Shown here: one piece after another, positions 1 through 8,422 of the stretch
How positions within the stretch are numbered: the first letter of the stretch is position 1
Layout of the letters: every line of letters starts with the position of its first letter
Assembly: GCF_900103225.1 (NCBI RefSeq)
Contig: NZ_FNJH01000001.1
Span: forward strand, 928,980 to 992,979
Length of the DNA: 64,000 nucleotides
From: Pseudomonas congelans
Lineage (GTDB): Bacteria > Pseudomonadota > Gammaproteobacteria > Pseudomonadales > Pseudomonadaceae
Direction of reading: 5' to 3'
Program-made: the position numbers and the translations under genes
Notes under the pieces: model-generated
Told to the model about the DNA's origin: nothing
The model's database searches: none
What the model saw: only the letters and a program-made list of their open reading frames with translations

Positions 1-1833
1 CTGCTGCAAAAGGCAGGCGTGTCACTGACGCTGGCCGAGCTGTTCCAGCACCCCAGCGTCGCAGCGCTGGCCGGGTTGCTCGATCAGCGTCCAGGATCGC
101 CGGACGAGGCTCGCGAGGTGATCACGGTGCGCGCCGGTGGCAGCGAGTCACCCTTGTTTCTGCTTCACGATTTCACAGGGCTGGACGCTTATTTCCCAGT
201 GCTAGGGCAACATCTGCAGGGCGACTTTCCGATTTACGGCTTGCCAGGCATTGGCCTTGGGCAGCAGCAATTGCGCACCATGGAGTGCCTGGCTGCGCGG
301 ATGATCGAGCGCATTCGGCAGGTCCAGCCGCGTGGCCCGTATCGGTTGGCCGGCTGGTCGTTCGGCGGGGTTCTGGCTTATGAGGTGGCCACCCAACTGC
401 TAGGCATGGACGAGGCCGTGACATTCCTCGGCCTGATCGACAGCTATGTGCCACGCCTGACGGATCAGGGCAAGGCACGCTGGCAGGGACCTGACTTGCT
501 TGAGCGGCAATTGCTCTCGCATTGCACTGCGCACTGGCAAGCCCAGGCGGGTGAGGGCGCTGCCAGGTTGGCCCGTCTGACCTCATTGAGCGAGCAAGCG
601 CCGCTGCAGGACTTCGCGACGCTGTTGCAACTGTGCCGTGACGAAGGCCTGTTGTACGAGGAACTGGCGCTGGCGAGCGATCAGCAATTGCACCATTACC
701 TGGACCGGGAAGTCGCGCATGGTCAGGCCCTGGCGCATTACCAGTTGGAACCGCTTAACCTGCCGATTCATCTGTTCCGCGCCGAACAGCGTCCAATGGC
801 GCCAATCGGAAGCAGTTCGACCCTGGGCTGGGGTGAGATTCTCTCCAGAGATCAACTGCAGTGCGTCGATGTCCCGGGTGACCACATGACGATGATGCAG
901 GCACCGCACGTGGCCGTGCTCGGTGTGAGCATCGTTCAGGCGTTGCACAGCGTGCCTGCCACGCCGCCGCCAGCACCGGCTCATCAGTCACTGCTGGCCA
1001 TCCAGAGCGGGCGGGACGGACATGCGCCAGTGTTTTGCGTACCGGGTGCCGGTGACAGCGTCACCAGCTTCATCGGCCTGGCCGAGGCACTGGGTCCGGA
1101 CTGGCCGATCCACGGTCTGCAACCGCGCGGCCTGGACGGTCGCAGTGTTCCGCACAGCCGCGTGGAAGCGGCAGCGCAGAGCCATGTGCAGGCTATTGAA
1201 GCGCTGTATCCGCACGGTCCTTTACATCTGGTCGGGCATTCGTTCGGGGGCTGGGCGGCGCACGCCATGGCGGTCCGGCTTCAGGCCCGTGGCCGCGAGG
1301 TTGTCTCGTTAACCTTGATCGATAGCGAAGCGCCCGGCGGCGAGGGCTTGAGCAGTAAGCCTTATACCGCCACCGCCGTGCTGGAACGCCTGATCGAGGC
1401 GCTGCAGTTGTCCAGCGGAAAAAGCTTTGAGCTCGATCCGCTGGCGTTTGCCGCCAGCGATACGGTCACGCAAATGCACCTGCTTCAGCAGGCCATGGTG
1501 CGCGCCGGGTTATTGCCTCCACGTCTTGCGGCACAGGCCCTGCAAGGGATTGTCCGCACGTTTGCCAGCGCCTTGCGCACGGTCTATCGACCTGAGCCGG
1601 GAGGCTACAGCGGCAGGGCAAGTCTGGTACTGGTGAATGACCCGCAACTGGATGCGCTGGACAATCAACTCGAACATGCCGCGTGTGCAAGTCAGTGGCA
1701 GCATTTGCTGCCGCAACTTTCGCTCTGGCAGGGGCCTGGCAACCACTTCAGCGTCCTGAAAGCTCCAGACGTCTACAGTCTCGCGGCCTGGTGGTACGAC
1801 GGATTGGCAGTGGGTGTGGGGGAGACGCAATGA
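1..1833 (+). CDS. Lipopeptide NRPS, C-terminal fragment with tandem thioesterases (5' end outside window)
   Basis: The reading frame is open from base 1 and stops at 1833, so this is the last 610 codons of a larger synthetase. It begins at the end of a carrier domain and then has two complete thioesterase domains. The first has the GWSFGG nucleophile elbow (Ser codon 358-360); the second has GHSFGG (Ser codon 1240-1242). Tandem thioesterases are typical of the last synthetase of Pseudomonas lipopeptides such as syringafactin (SyfB) and syringopeptin (SypC), where they release or cyclise the peptide. Position next to achromobactin and salA favours a SyfB-like protein, but with no adenylation domain visible the product cannot be decided. 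The usual downstream macAB efflux genes are absent; a convergent LuxR gene follows instead. Confidence 0.85.
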   Translation: MLQKAGVSLTLAELFQHPSVAALAGLLDQRPGSPDEAREVITVRAGGSESPLFLLHDFTGLDAYFPVLGQHLQGDFPIYGLPGIGLGQQQLRTMECLAARMIERIRQVQPRGPYRLAGWSFGGVLAYEVATQLLGMDEAVTFLGLIDSYVPRLTDQGKARWQGPDLLERQLLSHCTAHWQAQAGEGAARLARLTSLSEQAPLQDFATLLQLCRDEGLLYEELALASDQQLHHYLDREVAHGQALAHYQLEPLNLPIHLFRAEQRPMAPIGSSSTLGWGEILSRDQLQCVDVPGDHMTMMQAPHVAVLGVSIVQALHSVPATPPPAPAHQSLLAIQSGRDGHAPVFCVPGAGDSVTSFIGLAEALGPDWPIHGLQPRGLDGRSVPHSRVEAAAQSHVQAIEALYPHGPLHLVGHSFGGWAAHAMAVRLQARGREVVSLTLIDSEAPGGEGLSSKPYTATAVLERLIEALQLSSGKSFELDPLAFAASDTVTQMHLLQQAMVRAGLLPPRLAAQALQGIVRTFASALRTVYRPEPGGYSGRASLVLVNDPQLDALDNQLEHAACASQWQHLLPQLSLWQGPGNHFSVLKAPDVYSLAAWWYDGLAVGVGETQ

Positions 1834-1909
1834 GTCGGAGGATCTTGATCAAGCGTTATTGCAGGCGGGGGGAGGTCTTGCACAGGAGGCGGTGAGGGCA
1901 TATCCGGGA

Positions 1910-1929
1910 GGGGCGATTAGCATCGCCCC
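1910..1929. terminator. Stem-loop between converging genes
   Basis: GGGGCGAT at 1910-1917 and ATCGCCCC at 1922-1929 form a perfect 8-bp stem with a TAGC loop. It sits between the NRPS stop (1833) and the stop of the opposite-strand LuxR gene (1951), where a shared terminator is expected. There is no T-tract on either side, so intrinsic termination is uncertain. Confidence 0.45.
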
Positions 1930-1950
1930 GTCCGTTGCATCGACTGGCGG

Positions 1951-2619
1951 TCAGCAGGTTGAAAAAACGCCCACCGATGAGCCATACATCCAGCGCATCA
2001 GTGAATTCCGACCGCTGATGCCCAGTTTGATCGCCGCACGGCGCTGGTAACTGCCAACGGTATTGACCTTGAGTGCGAGCCGCTCGGCCTGCTCAAGCGC
2101 GGTATGCCCGGCGAGCAGTCCTACGCAGACCTGGGTTTCGCGTTCGGACAACGTCAGTCCTGTTTCGCGCAGCCGTTCCTGAAAGCGCTTTTCAATGCTT
2201 TCCGGCTTTTTATGCTCGATACCGGGCATTGACAATTGCAAGGCGTTGACGTGTTTTTCAAGTATCGAAAACAGTAATGGGGAAATGTCGCCTAGCTGTC
2301 GGCGTTCCTTTTCTGAAAATTCATGCGCGGGGAGCGCCCGAAATACGGTTATTTTACAACTAAAGCTTTCCGAGGCCCGATCAGGGTAAAGATGAATCGA
2401 GTCACTGAGCAACAGCGTGCCCCGTGAAGACGTCACGGTCTCGTTAAAGACCGTTGGTGCAGAGGCAGGCGGGCTTTGCCAGGGCTGTGGCAGGGAGGAA
2501 AGGTGCGTGGCATCTACCGCAAGCTGAGTGTCGATGAGCTTGTGGAACATGCTGGAAAAATTCCCGCTACCGATGCTGGCTATGGCCCTGCCAATCTGCG
2601 GAAGTAGTGTATGAGGCAT
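1951..2619 (-). CDS. SalA/SyrF-family LuxR-type regulator
   Basis: A 222-residue protein with the same architecture as SalA, SyrG and SyrF in this window. The N-terminal stretch resembles their LGK(L/V)..S(I/V)G segment (here IGRAIASIGSG), and a C-terminal LuxR-type helix-turn-helix starts near LSERETQVCVGLLAG. It is shorter than SalA (284 residues). The recognition helix differs from its relatives: SalA has VSTVESYFKRAA where this protein has VNTVGSYQRRAA, so the Glu at that position is Gly, and the first helix carries EQAERLAL instead of PQLAERLDL. It converges on the lipopeptide synthetase and probably regulates it, but the altered helix could mean different specificity or decay. I see no strong ribosome binding site before the ATG. 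Confidence 0.8.
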   Translation of the reverse strand: MPHTLLPQIGRAIASIGSGNFSSMFHKLIDTQLAVDATHLSSLPQPWQSPPASAPTVFNETVTSSRGTLLLSDSIHLYPDRASESFSCKITVFRALPAHEFSEKERRQLGDISPLLFSILEKHVNALQLSMPGIEHKKPESIEKRFQERLRETGLTLSERETQVCVGLLAGHTALEQAERLALKVNTVGSYQRRAAIKLGISGRNSLMRWMYGSSVGVFSTC

Positions 2620-2975
2620 TTAGTCATCCATGAGTTTAAAACTGCTGACAATGTCATAGACGCTGTAAGCACGGCGCGGTCACATCAACTTGGTCGTTGG
2701 CGTGTCCGGTGCGAGCGCAGCGTTAGATGCCCGCTAGAGCATCTCTAGTGGAGTACAGCAAAGAGTATCGTCCTGAGGTTACCTAAATACTTCACTATCA
2801 GAAAGAGTGATTATCGTTGGTCGGACGACGGGCAAGGAGGTTGGAGAAGGGGGCAGGCTTAACAGTGTTAATGGGGTGCTGTCTGATGTTGTTACGGGAA
2901 GTAGGAGTGAACAAGATCCCCGCGCATGTGCCTGTAAAAGTCGCGACATGGCGGGGAATACTGTTCGGATAGCGT
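2620..2975. other. Intergenic region, no convincing gene
   Basis: This 356-bp stretch separates the start of the LuxR gene from the stop of the aldehyde dehydrogenase, both on the minus strand. It must hold the LuxR promoter. I found no syr-syp-like palindrome, no tRNA and no convincing terminator. A 61-codon frame at 2807-2992 has no homology that I recognise and runs into the dehydrogenase 3' end. Confidence 0.5.
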
Positions 2976-4412
2976 CTATTTTCCGATCATGAACCGGGTG
3001 ACCAGACGCGTAAGCCGTCCGTAAGGTGCTGAGACCTTGTCGGACATGTTGAAACGACCAAGTTTGAGAACACCGCGGGCGTGGGACAGACGAACGAAGC
3101 CCTCGTAGCCGTGATAGGCCCCGGTGCCGCTGTCGCCGACGCCACCGAAGGGCAGGTCATCCTGAGTCGCATGCAGCATGGTGCCATTGATGGTCACGCC
3201 GCCGGATTGCGTGCGGTTCAGCAACCGGTCCACAGACGGCTGATCGTTGGAAAAGCAATACAGGGCCAGCGGTGCCGGACGAGCGTTGATAAAGGCGATG
3301 GCTTCATCCAGAGAGTCATACGCGAGGATCGGCAGCAATGGCCCGAAAATCTCTTCGCACATGACATCTGCTTTCAGGGACACCTGAGTGAATGCCATCG
3401 GTGCGATCTTGCGTTCGCCCACCGTTGCAGGCGCATTGTGTTGCCACGCCTTGGCCCCCGTCGCGACGGCCTGACTGGCCATCGCCATAAGCCTGTCATA
3501 GTGGCGTTGGGAGATAATCGAGGTGTAGTCCGGATTGCCATCGAGGGTCGGGTAGAGCTTTTTGGCCGCAGCCAGCCACTCGCTGGCAAAGCTGTCCACC
3601 TGTTCGCGCGGGACGAGGACATAGTCAGGTGCTACGCAGGTCTGACCGGCGTTGAACAGTTTGCCGATAGCGATCATCCGCGCGGCTTTGGTGGTCGAAA
3701 AGTCGTCGCACACTACCACTGGCGACTTGCCGCCCAGCTCCAGTGTGACCGGTGTCAGATTGCGTGCGGCCGCCGCCATCACCTGGCGACCTACGTGGGT
3801 TGAACCGGTAAACAGCAGATGGTCGAAAGGCAACTCACTGAACTGGCCCGCCAGCGTGGCGTCGCCAGTGACCACGACAACCTGCTTGGCGGGGAACGTT
3901 TCGCCCAGCAACTGCTTGAGCAGCCCGGAGGTCCGGGGTGTCAGTTCCGAAGGTTTGATCATCACCCGGTTACCCGCAGCCAGCGCCTCTATCAAGGGCA
4001 CCAGCGTCAGCGTCAGCGGATAGTTCCACGGAGCCAGAATGCCGACGACGCCCAGCGGCTGATAAACCACCCGCGCCGTGGCGGGCCTGAAAACCATACC
4101 CGCCTTGCGCCGGGAGGGGCGCATCCATGCCTTGAGGTGCGAGCGGATGTGCTTGATGCCGTTGACCACTGGCATCAATTCAGCGAGCCGGGTTTCATCG
4201 AACGAGCGATTGCCGAAGTCTGCGCTGACCGCTTCGAGCAACCTGTCCTGATTATTACTGACCATACGCAGCACGGCGTTGAGGTCTGCGATTCGCTGAT
4301 CGTAGGAAGGCGCGCCTTGAGCACGGAATGCAGCCTGCTGCGCCTCGAACAGCTCGATTAGCCCGGCAGCGTGTAACGTCGTATCTGGCGGAACCCTGGC
4401 GGGTTGATTCAT
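2976..4412 (-). CDS. Coniferyl aldehyde dehydrogenase-like NAD(P)-dependent dehydrogenase
   Basis: A 478-residue member of the aldehyde dehydrogenase superfamily, most like the coniferyl-aldehyde/fatty-aldehyde class, which oxidises aldehydes to acids. Visible motifs are the cofactor and fold signature GILAPWNYPL, the catalytic Glu segment TLELGGKSP and the catalytic Cys in NAGQTCVAPDY. A C-terminal basic and hydrophobic tail (LTRLVTRFMIGK) recalls membrane-associating members. The start at 4412 is chosen because AGGAG lies 8 nt upstream; an in-frame extension to 4535 lacks such a site. It lies 190 bp downstream of the TetR gene on the same strand, so that repressor may control it. The substrate is unknown. 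Confidence 0.88.
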   Translation of the reverse strand: MNQPARVPPDTTLHAAGLIELFEAQQAAFRAQGAPSYDQRIADLNAVLRMVSNNQDRLLEAVSADFGNRSFDETRLAELMPVVNGIKHIRSHLKAWMRPSRRKAGMVFRPATARVVYQPLGVVGILAPWNYPLTLTLVPLIEALAAGNRVMIKPSELTPRTSGLLKQLLGETFPAKQVVVVTGDATLAGQFSELPFDHLLFTGSTHVGRQVMAAAARNLTPVTLELGGKSPVVVCDDFSTTKAARMIAIGKLFNAGQTCVAPDYVLVPREQVDSFASEWLAAAKKLYPTLDGNPDYTSIISQRHYDRLMAMASQAVATGAKAWQHNAPATVGERKIAPMAFTQVSLKADVMCEEIFGPLLPILAYDSLDEAIAFINARPAPLALYCFSNDQPSVDRLLNRTQSGGVTINGTMLHATQDDLPFGGVGDSGTGAYHGYEGFVRLSHARGVLKLGRFNMSDKVSAPYGRLTRLVTRFMIGK

Positions 4413-4602
4413 GACGCTGCTCCTGTGGCTGCGTTGTTTTTTATAGTGGCTGCATGACAGCAATGGAACCTGCCATAAGAGCAGGCGCTTCAGCAGTGGT
4501 GTGTCTATTTCCTGGCTCACGTCACCGTATAGCACTCTGACCGACCGATGGAGGGGTGATCCGGCCGGTTAAAGTGGCCAGAACGGTCAACCTGCATGGC
4601 GA

Positions 4603-5286
4603 TCATTGCTCGCCATGCTCGGGCTCGGACGCCAGACGATCCAGATGACTGACAATCATCGCCGCCACCATCGCACAGGTTTTCGCTGGCTCCAGCGGTT
4701 CGTCGAACAACAACTCGATGGTCGCGTGAATCATTTCCACCGCGACGCGGGCAACCATGGCGATGCGTTCGGGATCCGCGTCCGGAAAAGCACTGCCAAT
4801 AATTGCAGCCTGGGCTTGGGAAACCCTGCGGTGCGAGTCGAGCCGCACATGTTCCAGAGCGGGAACCGCCCTCAGCGCCTTGAGCGTCCACATGCCACCC
4901 AGTGTGGCGTCGGTGACCCGGTACGTATCCAGGATCAGCTCGGCAAGCGCCTGTTCCAGCGCCTGCGGCGTGCCTGCAATCAGCTCGGGGGTGATCCAGT
5001 GATCGATCCGCTCGTTCTGTTTCTCGAGCAGGCGTTCACCCAGCACCGTCAGCAACGCGTACTTGTTGGGGAAATAGCGATACAGCGCGGGCGGCGTAAG
5101 GCCGGCCCGTTCGCATACCAGGTTGGTCGACAAGCGCTCTATGCCGACCTCGCACAAAGTGTTTGCCGTGGCGACCAGAATGCGTTCGTAGGTTTCGGTA
5201 GCGCGTTGCTGCGCGGGCAGCTTCTTGCGTTCACCGCTTTTCCCGGCGCTCTGCTCGGGGTGGATGTCGGTTTTCAGCCTGGCCAT
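4603..5286 (-). CDS. TetR/AcrR-family transcriptional repressor
   Basis: A 227-residue protein with an N-terminal TetR helix-turn-helix (residues about 30-75: RILVATANTLCEVGIERLST, then AGLTPPALYRYFPNKYALL) and a variable ligand-binding C-terminal domain. The start at 5286 gives the usual short basic N-terminus; a longer start at 5328 is possible. It is followed by the aldehyde dehydrogenase and is divergent from the DUF2147/TorF/kinase group. Interleaved palindromic half-sites in the shared upstream region (5352-5388) are the obvious operator candidates, so it may repress both directions. Confidence 0.88.
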   Translation of the reverse strand: MARLKTDIHPEQSAGKSGERKKLPAQQRATETYERILVATANTLCEVGIERLSTNLVCERAGLTPPALYRYFPNKYALLTVLGERLLEKQNERIDHWITPELIAGTPQALEQALAELILDTYRVTDATLGGMWTLKALRAVPALEHVRLDSHRRVSQAQAAIIGSAFPDADPERIAMVARVAVEMIHATIELLFDEPLEPAKTCAMVAAMIVSHLDRLASEPEHGEQ

Positions 5287-5351
5287 AAGTACCTGTCGGG
5301 AAGAGTGGGGCGCCAGCATGACGATCAAAAAAACAGTTGCCGCACGATGAA

Positions 5352-5388
5352 ATGATAGCTATAACTATCGTGTAGCGATGACTATCAT
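5352..5388. promoter_or_regulatory. Candidate TetR operator with nested palindromes
   Basis: ATGATAG (5352-5358) pairs with CTATCAT (5382-5388). Inside it, GATAG (5354-5358) and CTATC (5365-5369) form a second inverted repeat with a 6-nt spacer. The repeated GATAG/CTATC half-site lies between the divergent TetR gene and the DUF2147 gene, as expected for an autoregulatory operator. This is inferred from symmetry and position only. Confidence 0.5.
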
Positions 5389-5447
5389 AACTGAAGCGTC
5401 GTTATTGTGACGGTCTGTCAAAACAAAAAAATAAAAAAGGTGACGCG

Positions 5448-5873
5448 ATGAACGTACGGCAGTGGTTTTTCCTCTCTTCGGTTCTGATGTGCTCCACCGG
5501 CATTCATGCTGCTGCCGGTCCGCTTGAGGCCAAGGGGCTCTGGCTGACGGCGGAAAAGGATGCAGTGGTCAGGCTTGACGACTGCGCAGACAAGGCCGGC
5601 GCTATCTGCGGGCAGATTGTCTGGGTCAAGGATGCGGCCTCGACGTCGAGTGACTGCGGCGTACAGATTCTGCAGTTGACCCGCTACGACCAGGACGCCT
5701 GGCGCGATGGCTGGGTGTACGACCCCCGTGATCAGAAAAAATATAAGGGCGCCGTTCGAGTCAAGGATGGACGCCTCAATGTAAGGGCTTTTGTCGGCAC
5801 CGAAGTTCTCGGCAAGACAGAGCAATTCGAGCGAATCGCAACACTGCCTCCTGCCCCGGTTTGCAAATCGTAA
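5448..5873 (+). CDS. DUF2147 exported protein
   Basis: A 141-residue protein beginning with a clear signal peptide (MNVRQWFFLSSVLMCSTGIHA followed by small residues). The mature part resembles the DUF2147 family: the pattern KGLWLT near the start, an acidic cysteine-containing segment CADKAGAICGQIVWVKD, and the later block DGWVYDPRDQKKYKGAVRV. DUF2147 proteins are small beta-rich periplasmic or secreted proteins of unknown biochemical role. An AAGGTGA ribosome binding site precedes the ATG. It is the first gene of a plus-strand series (TorF-like protein, kinase, aldolase, aminotransferase) and lies just downstream of the putative TetR operator. Confidence 0.8.
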   Translation: MNVRQWFFLSSVLMCSTGIHAAAGPLEAKGLWLTAEKDAVVRLDDCADKAGAICGQIVWVKDAASTSSDCGVQILQLTRYDQDAWRDGWVYDPRDQKKYKGAVRVKDGRLNVRAFVGTEVLGKTEQFERIATLPPAPVCKS

Positions 5874-5901
5874 ATCCGGCCCTTTAGCGTGGGAGAGAAT
5901 C

Positions 5902-6783
5902 ATGCGCACTTATACGACCTGTTATGTAATGGCTGCAGCCCTGTGCTCCGCAGCAGGCCCGACGCTGGCCATCGCCGATGAAATGTCGAGCTACGCCGTG
6001 GATGTTACCGCCAAGGTCAGCTCGGACATTCGTACCCGCGGGATTTCCGATTCGCTGAATCGGCCCGGGGCCAAAGTGACCATTCAGGTCGCCCATGAAA
6101 CAGGCCTGGTGGCGCTGGCCGAATTTACCACGGTCAGCAAGAAGCAGTTTCTCGATGGCGACGGCGCAGGTGTACTGCTGGCTGGCGGCTATCGCTTCGG
6201 CGATCCGGATGCCTGGCACTACGGCGTCGGGCTTGCGGCCGAGATGTTTCCGGGGGCTCAGTTCAAGGCACCGAACCGGTTCGATTTCGAGACGTTCACG
6301 CCAGGTGAAGAGCACTCGACAAATTACAACAGTCAATTCGCCGTGCTTGAAATCGGTTACGGCGCGCTCGAAGGGCGAATCGCCCGGGTGCTCTCGAAAA
6401 ACTATCGGGGTGCCAACAGCGGCGGGGTATGTGGCGCGCAACTGCAGTTCCGCGATGACCCGACCAAAGGCCTCGATTGTTATGCCAAGGGTGACCGCAA
6501 CTCCCGGGGCAGCATGCTCTATGACCTCGACTACAAATACGCGCTGGGCATCAACACCAACTTGAAGCTGCACGCCGGCTACCAACAGATCGAAAACTTC
6601 TCCGAGGCCGACTTTGCCGATTATGGCGCAGGTCTGGTCCATCACTGGTGGGGTTTCGACTGGGGGCTCGACTGGGTAACGACCAGGACCAGGGCGCGCG
6701 AGCTGTATATGGCCGAGGACGACGGACATGTGCGCACTACGGACGGCAGCCGCTGGGTAGCGTCGATTTCCCGCACATTCTGA
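5902..6783 (+). CDS. TorF-like putative outer-membrane porin
   Basis: A 293-residue protein with a signal peptide ending near LAIADE. Alternating hydrophobic segments rich in Tyr, Trp and Gly follow, and the C-terminus ends in Phe (SRTF), as in outer-membrane beta-barrels. The N-terminal mature stretch SSDIRTRGISDSLNRPG matches the start of the TorF/Gcw_chp family (typically 'VSDYRFRGIS'). It probably forms a small channel or acts as a structural barrel; no substrate can be assigned. The start at 5902 is preferred because GGGAGAG precedes it and the signal peptide begins there. It is 28 bp after the DUF2147 gene and 10 bp before the kinase gene, so uptake or export linked to that pathway is plausible. 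Confidence 0.75.
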   Translation: MRTYTTCYVMAAALCSAAGPTLAIADEMSSYAVDVTAKVSSDIRTRGISDSLNRPGAKVTIQVAHETGLVALAEFTTVSKKQFLDGDGAGVLLAGGYRFGDPDAWHYGVGLAAEMFPGAQFKAPNRFDFETFTPGEEHSTNYNSQFAVLEIGYGALEGRIARVLSKNYRGANSGGVCGAQLQFRDDPTKGLDCYAKGDRNSRGSMLYDLDYKYALGINTNLKLHAGYQQIENFSEADFADYGAGLVHHWWGFDWGLDWVTTRTRARELYMAEDDGHVRTTDGSRWVASISRTF

Positions 6784-6793
6784 GTAGACCTTT

Positions 6794-8422
6794 ATGACTT
6801 CGCTTTTCATTTCCCGGACGCCTGAGGCGGCTACCGGTCTGGAGCAACTCGTCCTCGCGATCGACCTGGGAACGTCCGGCTGCAAGTGCGCACTGGTCTC
6901 CTTGGAGGGCGACATCCGCGCCTGGGCGTTTCACGGTGTGCCGTTGCACGTCAGTGGTCTGAGTGCCGAGCAGGAACCCGAGGATTGGTGGAACGCGTTT
7001 CTGCTCGGCGCCCACGAATTGCTGGCAGCCGACCCGCTCAGACGTCGTCAGGTCGTGGCCGTGTGTTGTTCGACGCAAAGCGAAGGCACAGTCTGTGTCG
7101 ACCGCGAGGGGACCGCGATCGGCCGGGCGCTGCTATGGCTGGATAAACGCGGCGCCGACTCGATCAAAAAACGCATGGGCGGAGGCTGGTGCCATCTGGG
7201 CGGCTACGGGCCGCTCAAACTCTGGAAATCGCTGCGACTGACCGGCGGTGTAGCGTCACTCTCCGGCATGGACTCGGCCGGGCACATGGCCTACATCCTT
7301 GACCACGACCCGGCAAGGTATGACAAGACGCACAAGTTTCTGAATGTGCTCGACTATATGAACATGCGCTTGTCGGGGCGTTTCTGCGCCACAGGTGACT
7401 CGATGCTGACCGCATGGGTGACCGACAATCGCGATCCTCATCACATCCGTTACGACGACAGCCTGATCAGGGCACTGGGTATCGACGCAGGCAAACTGCC
7501 TGAGCTGGTGGGCTCGACAGACGTCATCGGCACCTTGAAGCCCGAGCTCGCCGATGCCCTGGGGCTGCTTCGATCCACACCTGTGGTGGCGGGTGCCGTG
7601 GACACCTCGGCCGTGGCCGTTGGTGCCACCGTACGCGACTTCGCTCCGCATCTTTATCTGGGCACCTCATCGTGGGTCGGCGCTCACGTGCCGTTCAAGA
7701 AATCCAGTGTCCGTCATCACATCGCTGCGGTACCCAGTGCGGTCAAGGGCCGCTATCTGGCGATGGCCATGCAATCGGCTGCGGGCGCTAATCTGTCTTT
7801 TCTGCGTGACAAGGTGCTGTATCACCCGGACGAGCTGTTGAGCGATGAGCAGCAACCGGATGTGTATGCCTTGCTGGACCGCATCGCCGCCCGAGTGCCA
7901 CCGGGGTCGCGGGGGCTGATCTACACGCCATGGTTGTGTGGCGAGCGCTCTCCGGTAGGTGATCCGAGCCTGCGTGCCGGCCTGATCAACCTGAAACTCG
8001 AGCATTCGCGGGAAGACATCATCCGGGCCTTCATGGAAGGCGTTGCGCACAACACGCGCTGGATGCTGGAACCGTTCTCGCAGTTTATCGGCCAGTCGCG
8101 CGGAGTCATCGTCGCCACGGGCGGCGGAGCGCAATCGGATGTGTGGTGCCAGATCATGGCCGATGTCTGCGGGCGGGTCATTCAGCAACCGCATAACCCG
8201 ATTCAGACCAATGCACGCGGCGCCGCCTTCATTGCCGCAGTAGCCCTCGAAAAACTGCAGTTCAACGATCTGCCGGCCCTGCAGCGGCCGCATCGGCTTT
8301 ACGAACCCTCTGAATCCACCCGCAACCTGTATGACGACCGCTTCGCCACGTTCAAGGAAGTCCGCAAACGCCTGGCACCGCTCTATCGCAGGTTGAACCC
8401 GTCGCAGGAGACGACACCATGA
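6794..8422 (+). CDS. FGGY-family carbohydrate kinase (xylulokinase-like)
   Basis: A 542-residue FGGY kinase that would phosphorylate a sugar or polyol with ATP in the cytoplasm. Visible elements are the N-terminal phosphate motif AIDLGTSGCKCALV, the substrate-side segment STQSEGTVCVD, a GAVDTSAVAVGA stretch carrying the likely catalytic Asp, and the C-terminal adenosine motif VVATGGGAQSDVWCQIMADV. It belongs to the xylulokinase/ribulokinase side of the family, but the substrate cannot be read from sequence. The stop codon overlaps the aldolase start (ATGA at 8419-8422), which implies tight coupling: kinase product to aldolase substrate. The ribosome binding site before 6794 is weak. Confidence 0.85.
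   Translation: MTSLFISRTPEAATGLEQLVLAIDLGTSGCKCALVSLEGDIRAWAFHGVPLHVSGLSAEQEPEDWWNAFLLGAHELLAADPLRRRQVVAVCCSTQSEGTVCVDREGTAIGRALLWLDKRGADSIKKRMGGGWCHLGGYGPLKLWKSLRLTGGVASLSGMDSAGHMAYILDHDPARYDKTHKFLNVLDYMNMRLSGRFCATGDSMLTAWVTDNRDPHHIRYDDSLIRALGIDAGKLPELVGSTDVIGTLKPELADALGLLRSTPVVAGAVDTSAVAVGATVRDFAPHLYLGTSSWVGAHVPFKKSSVRHHIAAVPSAVKGRYLAMAMQSAAGANLSFLRDKVLYHPDELLSDEQQPDVYALLDRIAARVPPGSRGLIYTPWLCGERSPVGDPSLRAGLINLKLEHSREDIIRAFMEGVAHNTRWMLEPFSQFIGQSRGVIVATGGGAQSDVWCQIMADVCGRVIQQPHNPIQTNARGAAFIAAVALEKLQFNDLPALQRPHRLYEPSESTRNLYDDRFATFKEVRKRLAPLYRRLNPSQETTP

Noticed and set aside
2807-2992. 61-codon plus-strand frame after the LuxR gene
   Set aside because: No ribosome binding site, no recognisable product, and it runs into the 3' end of the opposite-strand aldehyde dehydrogenase.
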